A program made the translations under genes and the position numbers. Shown here piece by piece: positions 33,963-47,518 of a stretch of 64,000 bases of DNA. The number at the start of each line of letters is the position of its first letter. Positions within the stretch are counted from its first letter, which is position 1. Origin of the DNA: Hanleya hanleyi (Eukaryota; Mollusca; Polyplacophora; Lepidopleurida; Hanleyidae); the NCBI GenBank assembly GCA_036873755.1, contig JAVTVY010019509.1, positions 16,042 to 80,041 on the forward strand, in the 5' to 3' direction. The notes below the pieces were generated by a model. That model had not been told where the DNA came from. It was given only the letters and a program-made list of their open reading frames with translations, and did no database searches.

Positions 33963-35490
33963 CGCTTGATAAAATGAAGATGACTTATAATGAGCCCGGT
34001 TGATATCGATCAGATTGGATTAGAGTGAAAAAAATAAATAGCAATATTCGCTGACATTAATTCTTACCTATTTCATGAAATATTATGAATTCGCTTTAAT
34101 AAAACATTTGAAGTGATGTTAATGCTCTCCTATATAAAATTTCGAACATCGGAGGAAAAGTTAAGACTCGCCTACAGCCGTTTTTTACTGCTTCAAGGAT
34201 TGTTTGGTGAATATAATGTATATTTAGGAATCCATTTCTCAAGCATATGCGGAAGCTCAAAATTATGCCAAGTAATTGACATATCGTTTCTTGTCATAGA
34301 TGATTCTTTGAACAACATCTGATATGGGGCCTTAAGATTGAACATAACTCTCTGCTGTAAATAAATCGTTATCTCCGCTAGCAGATGGGGGAAATGAGAA
34401 ATGCAATATGTCCGCCGTTATCTAGCCAAATTAATATCGAATCGGGTGTCGATCTTCACTTCTCTGATGGAACTGCTGTGGACTGACAGAAAACAGACTG
34501 GTCCCCGACGACGACAAACATGGGTCATAGGGAAATTCTGAACTGACAACCAGGAATAACGAAGAATAGGACTGTCGTTTGTGCTAATTTTATCTTGTTG
34601 AAGTTTGCATTAGATCGTTCTAAGATATAGGATGAAGATAAAATTTTGGAATTCTAAGTCAAGAGGTACACCTCGGAATGAAATGTATTGTTCTGTTGGG
34701 CGATTATAATACATGTATATGAGTTGATCCAATTTTAAAACGGTACACTCGCAATGACTGTTGGTTCTTCCCTGGGATGCTATAGTCACATAGTCCAGCC
34801 AAATATAGAATTAAAGAAACTAGTGAAAACAAACGATCCATTTTCATATAGAAACAAATCGAATCCATGCCCATTTTCAACAGTTTTCTTGTACATATAC
34901 AGCCAGAAAACTTCTACCTTTTCGGTAATGCATCTGCACAATCCTCGCAATCAATCGATTGATACACTGGCTCGCGAGAATGTTGGTGATGTAGCCTGAT
35001 CATCACTACAATTTGTTAATGACACAATCAAACAGGAGCCCCCTGCAAGGAACTTCAAAGTACGCCCATATACATATATACATGAGCATATTTGTCAGGA
35101 CGTGTAGGCCTACCATTCAAATCAAATGTTCAATATTACTACCACTTGGCACTGCCTAGACACTCTTGAACAATTCATAGAATCTGAAAGGAATCCAGTA
35201 TAGTTGTGTTCACGTGAAAGTATTACTTATTATATAATAGTTTTAATGGTGAAATCATCTCTTCACACGGTGACAACAATAATAAGTACGGTACAAGTTT
35301 TCTAGATAAGTTGCGCTCAAGATGGTATTTTCGACAATAAAAGAGCATATATCGAGAGCGTCCCAATTTCAAAAACTACTTGTTGTTCTTTGCATGCAAA
35401 GCAGAAAGAATCCAAGTTGATCGAACGGTTCGAATTGTGTACTCCTTAAATAACAGGGTGATAGCAAGTTCACTCATTTTGTCAGGAGTG
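33963..35490. other. no gene seen
   Basis: AT-rich sequence; short open frames at 34113 and 34754 lack recognisable features. Confidence 0.4.
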
Positions 35491-35550
35491 ATATTCACTC
35501 AACTTGAGTTAATTTCTGTTGGTAAATAACTCAAGCTTGAGTTAATAAAT
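35491..35550. repeat. CTCAAGTTGAGT cluster 2
   Basis: Small cluster with ATTCACTCAACTTGAGTTAA and AACTCAAGCTTGAGTTAA, the latter an 18-bp perfect palindrome. Confidence 0.7.
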
Positions 35551-38500
35551 CAGTTGAATTGAATGAACAGATAACACCATTATGATATAGTATTTTTTTT
35601 TTTTGACCAATCAATTGCCAATCTTATACTCCGGTAACATTTCAGCTCAAGTGTTTTGGAGAATAAACGCTGCATGTTGATTGGTTGGAATTGTGAAGTT
35701 TTCTGGATGCTTCCCATACGGATTTCGCTGTCCATCAGCATAAGAGACTATACACTGGATTCACTGACAAAACACAATTGAAGCATTCAATGTCGCGATA
35801 CAATATAATGAAAATTCTTAATCAATCATTTTGAATGGGTTCCGAAAACTTTCTTTGAGTATTTTTTTTGTTGATGAAAATTCATCATTTCTCATATATA
35901 TCAATTTGTTTTATTTATGTTGAAAGTTACACTCAATTTCTTGAATGCATCCATCATTCTTGGGAAACGTGAGATCTTATAATAGTTCGATTTTCTGTGG
36001 GAGACTTTTTGGCGTGAATTATGTTTGAAATATATACACGAACAGTGCATGTCCACCAATGGTAACACAGACCAACAAAAACAAGATTCGAATAAAGTAA
36101 AAATTTTGTTCAAACGTGAAAGTTCCCAATTAATCACCCCATCGTTTATTTCTCTCAACACAATTTTAGTTTGAAAAAGCACGTGGCAAGATACATTTCT
36201 TGTTTTTCACTTTTTATTCGAAAGTATATTATACATACCCTATTTCTTCTAATTTTTCGAACATCATGTTTAAGACTTCGAAGCAGAAAAAAAAAAATTA
36301 TATCAACTGAGGCTAAATACTGTGACATGGATATCTTATTTATTCCAAGAACTGAAAATATAGCTAGTGATATTTGTAGAATGTTAGCAGAATTTCTCTC
36401 CACAGATGCCTGAATTTAAGTTTTGCCGTCTGAATAATTAGAAGAAATCTCCTTTAGGTATACTGCATCTTTATTAAACAATTTTTCTTGTTGCGGGATT
36501 TAGCCATGGCAAAACTAAAAATTCTGTATGCATCTCATTAAATCGAAAATACCATTAAATCGAAAATCTCTCTTATAAAAAAAAAACACAACAAAAAAAT
36601 GCGTTTGCACTCAGACAGGAAACCATTTTCGGATTGTGTTTTCAAAAGAAGAGAAATATATTGTTGGCGACGCTGGAAAAGCGATCCCGTCAATTATGTG
36701 TAACTTTACAGGGAAGCAATCTCACTGATTTCTGCTCGGCATACCCAGGCTTTGTAGATACTCCAACTGACATATGTCTTAAGATTGATCTCCGAGATTC
36801 CGTGTGTCCATGCCTGCTTATCGTCTACACAAGGGCCCGAGAAAACTGCAGAAAAATCACCAGGGGTCTATACCTATCTTTGTTAAACAAATAATCCTTC
36901 TTCTCTTTGTCAGCAAGATTTGCGAGTTAGTATATATTACTAGTACACTTATATATGTCTTAACTGCTTAAGCATCGCCCGAGAGACACGCGCATGCAGC
37001 AGCAACTTGGGAAAGATTCGGATGGGCCAGTATATGGATATAGCATGCATAATTTTCTTTTATCCAATTGAAGATTTTCTCCTGACCCATTCATATATAG
37101 CATAATTTTTGTTTAGAAAATTATGCTAATTTTATTTTAGCATTTCAATCTGTTATATAATGCCGTTTAAATATATAATGCTGTTTGAATTATTTTTTTC
37201 ACCCCTTTCGGGATTTAACTTTATTCACTGGACATCTCAATTTCATTTTTTTCCACATACATCAATTTTAAGACAAAACCAATCGACTCTTCTGAATAGC
37301 AATGCATTGGAAAGTAGTCAAAGAATGTATACATTTTCACTATTATATTCAGCTATATTTTCCATCATGCTCCGAACCCCGGATACAGAATTCTGTATCC
37401 TGATACAGAATTATCTCAGTCCGAACACAGAAGAAAAATTCGGGGAGCATATCCAATAGCCTTAATCATTCTGGAAACAATGAAATTGCAGTGTAAATTC
37501 TTTACGACTTATGCCCCAATATTTAAACAAATCTATATATTATAATTAATGTTAATAACTTCCTCAAACTCATGTATTGTTTCTGTGATAAAACTGGGTT
37601 GAAAATATAATATCAATATCATGGTTAATTAAATTCCCAAGAGTTTAGCCTATATTAAACGGTACTTGATGAACAAAAGAGATTTAACATCTTCTAACCT
37701 GCATGTGTAATGTTTGTTTTCTTAAAATTTTTTTGACCGTATCTTATAAATGTTGATTTCTCTTGAACACTTTTTGTAAAATCGGGGACATACGGCCAAA
37801 TTTTCTTTGATCAGTTTTCATGTATCCATGCACGAGACAGAATGAACACAATTTTCTAAATATTCTCCGATTATCCTATTTCGTTGGACACGTGCACGAG
37901 TAACAAGTTTTATTTGCTGGTAGCACTCGGTCATACCTGTCTATAGCCTACTCTTGTATAAAAGGAATGATATCGCTACCTTTCGCAAACGGACTAATCC
38001 CTGTGCTTGTTTTTTGTAATCCGCAGAATGCATATTCCAAAGGCTCTCTCGAGGTTGTAGTCCGTCCAGCAGTATCAATATAGCTTTATCACCCCACATT
38101 GTTACACAGTTCACGCGATGCAAGAAAGAGATCGACGTTGCAATGCGCTTGCGCAGCTTCGTTCTCAGACGTCCCAGCTTATATTTCATATGACGACGTG
38201 AATACACAGGAACAATTAGGAGTTCAAGATATGTATAATTGGCCAGATAAATCTTTCCGTATTTTCCAACAGACGAATCTTGATCTCTTCCATCGACGTT
38301 TGAAACATCAGGAATTCCTATATTGAATTTCAGTTTTTTTCTTTAAATAACACGTCCTGAATTATGGTTAATTCAGTTTTATTCTTTCAAACACATTTTC
38401 AACTTTCGTAACTTCAGGTTTAGCTCACATATACAATAAATACAATACACATTTATTTATTCTGGGTTTTATTTCAGAAACGATAGCTGGAAAGCTAAAA

Positions 38501-39439
38501 GTGTCAACGAGAGGTGATTAAAACAACACGATGATTATAACGGGATATGCTATTTACAGTGAGATAAATTATAATACCCGAGATCTAAAAAAATTGAAGA
38601 TGATATATACAATAAGGTGGGTAAAAATGTCAGGTGTGTGTCAAACCAGCTCCACTAATATCACGAATATTAGATGTATTATACATTTCAAGAATTTCGG
38701 ATTGAGATCCTGGGCCTCTCCTGGACCACTGCGAATTTCAATGGGTCATTCCAAATGAACCATCCATGGAGGGACGGGCGTTTTTTAATTGGAATGGTCC
38801 AATAGTGAGTTCCAGTTACTGGTCTCTCTTGAGATCACCGCTCGATTTTATTATGAACTTTAGTTCTTCTTCAAACAATTATTAAACTATTTCATCTCTT
38901 GAACCACCTTCTAACCTTTCAAATTATATACCGAATTTCAGCTTCGTTTTTTTCAGATCTTTATGGACTATCGTCAATTTCAGTTTTCACTCTTGAGATT
39001 ATATAGTAATTTGTTTTCTTGAATATCTTTTGAGCGTTTAGTTTTGGTCTTTAAACATTACAAATTTATGCTGAATTTTAATTTAGTCGGTCTGGACTTT
39101 CTTGGGCGTATCCATTGTACAAACGTTGAATGAATTTTCACACAATAAAATGCTACATAAAAATTGATTTAACACGCTGAATTAATCACTGAAACACCTG
39201 CTTTGATAAAGCGGAGAAAGAAGAATCGTTTAACATAGCAAGTTAATAGATATTTAACATAAGTTAATAGCCCGGAATATCCTTTATACTCTGCTTACAA
39301 CAAACACTTGTTTTTCAGTTTATAATACAAGTACAATTCATTGGGGTTGTCCATATGTTGTGATTTTATACCTTAATGGCGTACATACATAAAGCTAATC
39401 ATTTTTAACGGTATCGACCAAATCAAAGTTGTTCAGTAT
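35551..39439. other. no gene seen
   Basis: AT-rich. It holds the 20-bp perfect palindrome GGATACAGAATTCTGTATCC at about 37381. Open frames at 36155-36413, 36634-36894, 37160-37459 and 37941-38326 have no motifs I recognise; I cannot exclude exons. Confidence 0.35.
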
Positions 39440-39830
39440 CTGGGATATTGTTTTTACCCCTGGCGCTAAGGGGCTGAAACTTCCCACAATATATCTTGGG
39501 GTCAAGCCATATGCAACAAAATCCAAGTCGGCCTTGTTGACGTCAAAGTGGCATTATTTTCTTAAATTGTTTTCTATCTCTCTCTCTCTCTCTCTCCAAT
39601 ATGCAGGAGGATTTTTTCTAATTTTTTATTTATGCGATTTTCTGCACAGAAACTGCAAAATAAATGAGGAAATAATTAACTGATGCGAAATAAAATAATT
39701 TTGGGCACCTTTATGTCTAAAAACGCGAAAACAATTTGAAGAAAAACGACGAAAACGCAATTTGCAGTCACCCTCATGGCCGCCATTTTGAATTTACTCA
39801 CAATCCTCTGTGCTGATGAGTAGTGCGAAA
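39440..39830 (+). repeat. dispersed repeat family Y, second copy
   Basis: Same block order as 13860-14250, ending in GGCCGCCATTTTGAATTTAC and ATCCTCTG. It includes a (TC)n run at about 39578-39596. Confidence 0.5.
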
Positions 39831-40678
39831 AATCTGGACACTATTAAATTAAAATAAAATTCAGAATCAGAATTTCGAGCGACATTCTTACCAGAACTAA
39901 TCGTGTTCTGAAGACCTTCTGCACTCTGATATCATCTTATTCATTTTTTTTAATTAAATTTTGAACAATAATGATACAAGTTTTTTTAACTTCATCTATG
40001 AATGTCAAATTTTCTTATCGAATCCAACCGAATTTTAACATTGTTCTTTTGCTTAACTTTCGAACGTGAGAGAATGTCGTCAGGTTCAAGTTTTTTCGCC
40101 ATTGCATCTGCTGGACCAAATTAAAGTGGATTTTATTGCTATCCTCTGAAAAGTTCTTGAACCCAGTGATTGTTTTTAGAAGGTTTTCAACATGATCCTT
40201 TAGAATCACAGTTTTAATTTCGTCCTTTTGAACTGGGGGAAAAAAAATTGACAGTTTTCTCTTCTGATCACGCATACTGAACCGAACAGTTTTGGCACAT
40301 ATTTTGAACCAAATTATGTGAAATGTGATTTTAAACAATTTAACGTGAATCAAATGATTGATCGATTTGTACACTATCTGAAGTGAAATCGATACCGTAT
40401 AAGTGACATTTTGAAAACGTATTAGACCTTGGTGACTTCAACCGTTTGAGCCAAACTGATTTTTTTTTGTTCTTGCTTATTGGACACAAAACTCTATCAG
40501 CTTTCTGTAACTCCCAGAAAAACACCTCGCAAACCAAATTCGTTCTGATTGTAATATCGTTATAATATAATAATGTTCCATTTGTATTTATTTCAATTGG
40601 TTCAAAAAGTGGGGTTTTTTTTAAATGAAAAACAATTATTTGCTCATTACAATCTGACAAGTGTAGCACTCTTAGTTA
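39831..40678. other. no gene seen
   Basis: Two overlapping minus-strand open frames (40015-40374, 40340-40669) are Lys/Phe-rich as expected of AT-rich DNA and match nothing I know. Confidence 0.4.
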
Positions 40679-41605
40679 TAGCCTTTTCCGGAAAGTGTCT
40701 GATCTCCCCTGAATAACTGCGGCTCTTTAAAGTTAGAGGGATGAAAAGTTGCTTCCGGGAAGTAGTCGCCTCGGTTTCACTTTTACCAAAGGCACCCGCA
40801 ATTATTTGTGATTAATATATTGATCAACTATTCAAGAATATTTGTTTGAAAAACTATTTTGTTTATATTTTCTCGTGGACTGATAAATCTTGTATACGTG
40901 TACATTATGAAGATAATTTTCTTGAAAAATAGACTATTTAATTACTAAAACTAATTGTGAGGGCCTTCGGATGTTCTGCACCTCTGCACCAATACGCTCC
41001 TGGTAGAACAAGGGAGATAAAACGCTTTCCGAATTGGGCTATAAGGGTGTAAACGAGGTGAACAATCAGCGAAACATTACTTGCTTGTAAATATTCTTAG
41101 TAAAGCACATGAGGTGTTTTAAAGAATGACACTGTATTTTTATCTCAGCGAATAATACGAAATAAATCTCACCAAAAGGAAAAAGAACTTGATCGGTGAT
41201 CAGAACGATTAGTCATTCAACTATTAACTTAAACTATAGCCCTTTCCGGAAAGTGTCTGATCTCCCCTTGAATAAGTGCCGCTCTTTAAGGTTAGGGGTT
41301 TACCAAAGGCACCCGCAATTACTTTGAACAATATATTGATAAACTATTCCAGAATATTTGAAACAATATATTGATCAACTATTCCAGAATATTTGTTTGA
41401 AAAACTATTCTGTTTATCTTCTTTACATAAAACGATAGATCCTGTATACGTGTACATTAGAAACATACTTTTCTATAAAAATGGACTATTTAATTACTAA
41501 AACTAATTGTGAGGACCTTTGGTACTTACCGGAAGTCCTCTGTGTCAACACGCCCCTAGTGGAACAAGGGAGATAAAACCCTTTTTGAATTGGGTTATTA
41601 CCACA
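40679..41605 (+). repeat. direct repeat pair of about 365 bp
   Basis: Copies at about 40679-41042 and 41239-41605. Both begin with CTTTCCGGAAAGTGTCTGAT-like sequence and end with GGAACAAGGGAGATAAAAC-like sequence. The second copy contains a short internal duplication of an ATATATTGATCAACTATTCC block. Non-coding. Confidence 0.85.
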
Positions 41606-43696
41606 AAGTGTTCATTTACAACTGATATGAGATGTTCGTTTAATGATGATCACCCTCCGTAGATGGTGTTAAGTAATACCCATTGGTACTGCAGTAAATT
41701 CTGCAAAATAAACAAAACTTTAAATGTGTTTCAGTCGGACAAATCCATTATTTTAGTGTTTCATAACAGGTCACACTTTTTCTCACGCATGTCCTGGTGT
41801 TGTGCTAGAATTATTTTTACACCCTTTTGACACCCTTTGCACTTTTATACACCCTTGAGGTTTATGTTCATTCTGTTGGAGACAAAAACACTCACTTGAC
41901 ACACCATTTTGCACTCCAGGGGTTTTCCGCTTAACACCCCTTTTCAACCCTACAGCTGAGAGTGCATAACTTCGTTCCACGTTGAAAATAACGACGAACT
42001 AGTTTTTTCCCCAGTTTTTAACGAAAACACTTCTTGAACTAAACTGAAATGAACACAAATGCCACTATGGTCAAGGCACCACAGTGAGGCGAGCTCATAG
42101 ATATTACGTTAATGCGGGAAGGGCCGATTATCTGGCGCAAACGGCAGTTTAGAAAATGATGCGTATACAACTATAGGAAAGGGACTATACATACAGCGAA
42201 TATATAAGCCAGAGTTGCCGAATTTTCTTGATAGTACGAGTGAAAGAATTAAGAATTAGATGTATCAATAGAATATTTTAGAATAATTTTAGGTTCAATC
42301 ACAGAACAACTCTACTATTGCTCGGTCAAGAAGAATTTCAGATATCTTTAACTCGATGGGGTGTAACTCAAAGATGTCTGATTTTCCGTTCTGTGTTTTA
42401 TCATCTGTGGACAAAGATTAAGTAGACCTTACGTCGATTTTCGTAAACATTTCTCAAGGAGGTGTCGGTGGTATTCCGTATAATTTCCCCCCACACATGA
42501 AGCTAGATTCCCCAGGCGAACGCCTGGTAATTCTCAAGGTGATGGCCGGGTCTTCGGGTCAAATATAAAAACATATCCTGATATATATCATAGCTCCCAA
42601 CAAAAACATCAATTTATTTCCCCTCTTTTCCTCTGAGTAATGACGTATGCTTGAATGGTAAAGTGTGGGGTGCGATGGGTGCGCTGTCCTTAAAAAAAAC
42701 AAAGTACTTGCCCAATGATTTAACGAAAGCAAAAATAGGTTACAGCACAAACGCAGTGATTCGTTAGGAAACGGAACGCTCAAAATTAACAATCAGTGTT
42801 AGTCTAAAGGTGCATGGTTATTGTCCTTTTTTTTTTTTTTTTTACTTTTGTCAAACTTCTATCTCAACCTTTGACGTTTTCTCGCAATTTCAGTAGTAAA
42901 GAGCCAAGAGTAAATTACATTCTGATTCAGAAGGGAAAATGCACCCTAGGTATTTGGGTGCGTTTCAGATTGAAAATTCACCTTGGACCAACACAAAAGG
43001 ATTTAAATGGCCAAAAAAATGAATGCATAACCTGGTTTAACCCTACGAGGCCTGAATGGGGAGGAGGGTGGTGTCTACCAAACTTTCTACTTCATCACCG
43101 AAACGACAGAACATTGAGAGCTGGCTTTGTTATTTATCATCTTGGGGTCATTTTGAGCCTGTTTGAATAAACCCCTGAGCAGAGGATCATGGGTAAATTC
43201 AGAATTTGAAAACTATTGATTAATTCACTCCAAATTTTAAATGAAGATATAATTGGGGAACAGCGCTCAGCCTATAGATTTTAAGGTCACTAGGTCAAAG
43301 GTCAAGGTCACTTGGGCTAGAAAATCTAAATAGAAAAGAGGAAAATCTCCAGTTCCAGTTCATGAATCGGCACCAAACATTGGGGATACAGCACTCATGG
43401 GGCAAAGAAGAACATTAGTTTATGTTTAGGTGAAAAAGGTCAAAGGTCAAAAGGTTACTCAAGCCAGAGAAACTGTAAAACATGGAAAATCCCAAGTCCT
43501 GAGTTGGTTCAAAACTTTATGCCTACATTGCACATGGGGCAGAGATTAACACTAATTATTCTGAGGTCAAAAGGTCAGGCAAAGGTAAAGGTCACCAAGG
43601 CCAAGAACTGTGGAAAAAATTGAGTTGTTACTGTCATAACTCCAGGTCAGGGGTGTGGATTACGATCAAACTTTAAGTATACTTCAAACTCAAAAT
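41606..43696. other. no gene; repeats with GGTCAAAGGTCA motifs
   Basis: A stretch at about 43290-43640 holds several GGTCAAAGGTCAAGGTCAC-type runs, common in mollusc intergenic DNA in my experience. A hairpin CCAGGCGAACGCCTGG lies near 42511. Poly-T at 42829-42843. Confidence 0.45.
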
Positions 43697-44051
43697 TTTT
43701 GGACCGGATTAGGGGCCTTCGCGCACATCGCCGGAAGTGACATCATATATAGTAAAATAGATGTTTGCCGAACGTTTCGATTACTTTTCAAGTCTGCATA
43801 ATACCTCTGTTGACCTAGCGTTAAAAAGAATTATGTGGAGATTATTTCCCCTGTTTATCTGGACAAAGCATATGAAAAGTAGTTCGCTCATGTGCAACAC
43901 TGAAGGAGTTGTTCGGCCGGATTCAAACTGAACCGTGCATACGAGGGTTTTCCCCTATACGTCATAGTAACGTAGTAAAGGTCAACTTCCGCTATTGGAG
44001 GCAGGGATGATAAATGAGCCTGCGAAATGGAGCATGCGCTGTGGGGAGGAT
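43697..44051 (+). repeat. dispersed repeat family Z, copy 1
   Basis: Nearly identical to 56189-56541: both run from TTTTTGGACCGGATT to GCATGCGCTGTGGGGAGGAT with only scattered substitutions. Non-coding, same orientation. Confidence 0.9.
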
Positions 44052-44199
44052 GAACACGAACTTCTATGCTGTGTTCCCTGTTGAACAAGTGCAAATGGGC
44101 GCGTCCAGCTGAACGGTATGGAGGAAATGGCCGAAATTAAGCTACACACGAACATCTAATTCAAAGCAGCAATATTCAACACAATGGTGATATATATCA

Positions 44200-44545
44200 C
44201 TAAAAAAAGCGACGACAGCATCACCAATAAATGGTGAGCAGCGCCATCACCATATTCCATTATCACCATTATATGGTGATGGTCATCGTCATTTATTGGC
44301 GATGGCCTGAAATCTGTATTCCTCGCTGGTGGTCATTTAATTGGTGATGCCTCATTGCCAATAAATGGCGATGACCTGAAATACACTCATTGTTCGTCGC
44401 CATTGCAGATGACCAGGTCCCATCGCCAATAAATGACGAGGAAATTATCTCATCTCCATTTGTCCTCACCAATAAATGGCGATGAGAGGGCCTCGTCACC
44501 AATAAATGGCGATGAGAGGGCCTCGTCACGAATAAATGGCGATGG
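44200..44545. repeat. hairpin array with CATCGCCA and TGGCGATG arms
   Basis: Around nine full or partial copies of a module with 8-bp complementary arms CATCGCCA and TGGCGATG around an ATAAA loop. Three tandem 30-bp units with GAGAGGGCCTCGT spacers lie at about 44467-44545. Confidence 0.85.
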
Positions 44546-45379
44546 GCCAATGTCATTATTCTGGCTGTGTACAGTTTCTGTGATGGAGGGCCAGGATGAG
44601 TGTCATTATCATCTACAAATATTATCAGTCATGATACTGTCGGGGTATGACGTATATATCTAACAAAGATGATCTAGTATAATCTACAGCAATCGACACA
44701 TGTACAACCTGCATAAATAATATCATCTTGTGCAACACCAACAGTGGTATATCAACTTGTATTGGATAGCCTGCAACAGGCGTTCGATCAAAGGGACATA
44801 ATGCTGAAAGAACTTCCATGTCGTTGCCAAGTGAGTTATCTCCCCTGAATTCAACAGTATGTCCTCCCCAAATTTCCCGGTCAGCGAATTCCTCAAAAAT
44901 TCCTCATATTGCCGTAACTTTGTGAAGGTCGGTCAACGAAAGTTCAACAAAAACCCCATTGGCAACATGGTCATTTGGAAATAAATCTTCTGTTATTCAT
45001 TTGTCAATGATGCGATGATATTTTCTTGTTTAATATGTTTAAATGCGCCGGCACACATTATATATATTTGGTTATTTTAACCGTTTTAGCCCCCCTACCT
45101 AATTGCAGCACATTTTCTGGTAAGAGGCAGAAGAGTTATACTTTTATTATTAGGTATTACTAGGTAGGGCCTATATCGAAAGAGATATCTGGCAGTACCG
45201 CTATAAAATCTGGTGCACGATTTCACAAAAATGAAGTCGATGGCACTGAACAATGAAAAGTCTTGCCATACTGATAGAATATGTAATAATTAATCTGTTA
45301 AGAGAACAAATAAAAGTGTATCAGCACGAGGAATGTCACAAGATGGACCAATATACTCTAAAAAAAAAGCTTGACTGGA
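44546..45379. other. no gene seen
   Basis: Contains an AGGGACATAATGCTG motif near 44791 that recurs near 46179, and GTTATCTCCCCTGAATT near 44832. No coding signal. Confidence 0.4.
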
Positions 45380-45650
45380 AGTCAACTCAAGTAAGAGTGG
45401 AAATCCATCCAGCTCAATTTAGGTGAAATTTACTCAAGATTGAGCGAAATTCACTCAAATTTCACTCAAGTGTGAATGATAGAATATATAATCACACTCG
45501 AGTTGAGTGGAAGACATTCAAGTTGAGTGAAATTATTCACTCAAGTGCTCGAGTGGGATGAGTTTCCACTCTTACTTGAGTGAAATGCACGCAAGTGCTC
45601 GAGTGGGATGAATTTCCACTCTTCCTTGATTGAAATTCACTCAATTTTTT
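45380..45650. repeat. CTCAAGTTGAGT cluster 3
   Basis: Same motif family as 33012-33271, including ACTCAAGTAAGAGTGG and CTCGAGTGGGATGA variants in both orientations, ending in a T-rich tract. Confidence 0.85.
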
Positions 45651-46768
45651 TTTCTTTTTTCTTTTACAGCGTATAAACTTATAATTCAAATAGGAGTGGG
45701 GGTTTTAACTGGCAGGCTGAAGTGTGTTCTAGTGTTTTAATCGTACATGGTATTATTGCTCAGAATCTGAAACTTCCAACCAAAACTGTCACTTTACCTG
45801 GATTTGACCGAAGCAACATTTGATGTCGAACAAACGTAACAAATCTTGTATTCAGTAGTATACATCTAACATAGAGTACAATATCGGTGTTGAACGTTAA
45901 ACGCGTATGCAACGGTGTAAAGAGAAACAAAATCTGGAAAGACAAAATGTCCGACTTGAAATGTTCTATGAACCTAGCTAATGTCTGACTTCAATCTTTG
46001 AACCTGTAGTTAGGAGCTAAGAAAAAACACAAGAGAATGTGGGTAATTGCAGACCCCGCTCCCCACCTATAAATAGTTATATATATATATAGGATATTTC
46101 ATGGGGTATCCTTTCCTTTTCGACCGGTACTAATTTAATTTTAGGTCTCACAATCGGGATCCAGGCGATTGATCTAAGGGACATAATGCTGTTTGAAATA
46201 ACCATTCACGCAGTTAGTTTTTACCTCCCCTGAATTAACCTTTAGAACAGTTGTCTGGGATGCGTCCATGGATGTTGGAGAACTTTTTCTTTAGTAAACT
46301 ACGGCCTAAATTCTGCCGATTCCGCGATATTGGAGGGTTATTAAAAATCTCGAAAAAAATCTGCTGAACAGCTGATAAAGGAGTCTCCAAATGCGTTATT
46401 TTAACAGACAAAGACGATACCGGTATGCGGAAAAAATCAGCTGAGGAATGGGTGAATTATCCTTCAATTTAAGACATCATGTATGGCAGAGAAATTGTAA
46501 TATTTATGAAAATAATTCGCGTACGACTGTGGTATATATCCCTTATTCTTCTGATCAATTAGTTGATATTCTTTTAGCTTTGTGCATTAGTGCTGATAAA
46601 GTATATATGTGTATTGGGGTGCGTGTGGGCAGACACTGAATTTGGCGTTACATGCCTCTCGTAGTCAAATTATTTACCAAGGTTTATCGGGTAATTAGGT
46701 CGGGGGGATTTCTACGGTGGCCGATAAGGGACATCGCCGCATTGTTTCAGGCATGTGGTTTGGTAACA
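45651..46768. other. no gene seen
   Basis: A segment at about 45790-45900 resembles one at 56780-56870 (AAAACTGTCA...TTTGACCGAA). No supported coding frame. Confidence 0.4.
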
Positions 46769-47163
46769 CGAAGGCAGGATGCGAAGGCGCGAGGCCAGGA
46801 TACGAAGTGCGAAGGCAGGATGCGAAGCGCGAAGGCAGGATGCGAAGAGCGAAGGCAGGATGCGAAACGCGAAGGCAGGATGCGAAGCGCGAATTCCAAA
46901 CACGAAGGCAGGATGCGAAGCGCGAAGGCAGGATGCGAAGTGCGAAGGCAGGATGCGAAGCGCGAAGTCCAAACACGAAAGCAGGATGCGAAGGCGCGAG
47001 GTCAGGATCCGAAGTGCGAAGGCAGGATGCGAAGCGCCAATTCCAAACACGAAGGCAGGATGCGAAGTGCGAAGTCCAAGCACGAAGGCAGGATGCGAAG
47101 TGCGTAGGCAGGATGCGAAGCGCGAAGTCCAAACACGAAGACAGGATGCGAAGCGTGAAGTCA
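46769..47163 (+). repeat. 20-bp minisatellite
   Basis: About 18 units of GAAGGCAGGATGCGAAGCGC, with a ten-base TTCCAAACAC or GTCCAAACAC insert after every few units. It is open in nearly all frames on both strands, giving spurious frames of 150-250 codons. Confidence 0.95.
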
Positions 47164-47427
47164 AAACAAATGCCACTGCGCATCACCCGATGAAAACGAG
47201 GTCAGGCCGCCATTTGCATTATTTTATTTACCAATGCCGAGACCAGAGTATAGTCGCATTTCTCGTCAGGAAGGTTTACATGAAGAATAAAGTTTGTATG
47301 TGTTTAGATACACGAGCACATGACCAGTCTTTCTTTATTACCGGAACCATTTCGTCACTCGATACAGTCAATATCGCTGATTTTCTTGATTCAAGGTATA
47401 GTTCTTTGATGCTCGATTTTATTACAG

Positions 47428-47518
47428 AAGACAACGTCTTCCGTCAGTATTTTAACGTCGGATATACGAATGTGGAGATTTGCCAAATTCTTCATATCAA
47501 TGACGACATCTGCATCAG
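47428..47518 (+). pseudogene. candidate exon with helix-turn-helix-like segment, copy 1
   Basis: Bounded by a good acceptor (GATTTTATTACAG) and an AG/GTGAAA donor, the 91-nt segment encodes VFRQYFNVGYTNVEICQIL followed by HINDDICI. This resembles the first helix-turn-helix of integrase-type proteins of transposon origin, in which a similar segment precedes RTLKR. No neighbouring exon is found, so it may be an exon fragment. The identical segment recurs at 50034-50124. Confidence 0.3.

Noticed and set aside
37941..38326. Opposed open frames of 88 and 75 codons
   Set aside because: They overlap on both strands with no recognised similarity; no basis to choose either as an exon.
40015..40669. 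Two overlapping minus-strand frames of 109 and 119 codons
   Set aside because: Lys/Phe/Ile-rich content as expected of AT-rich DNA, two different frames, no motif.
44293..44663. His/Arg-rich and Asp/Gly-rich open frames
   Set aside because: They translate the hairpin array at 44200-44545.
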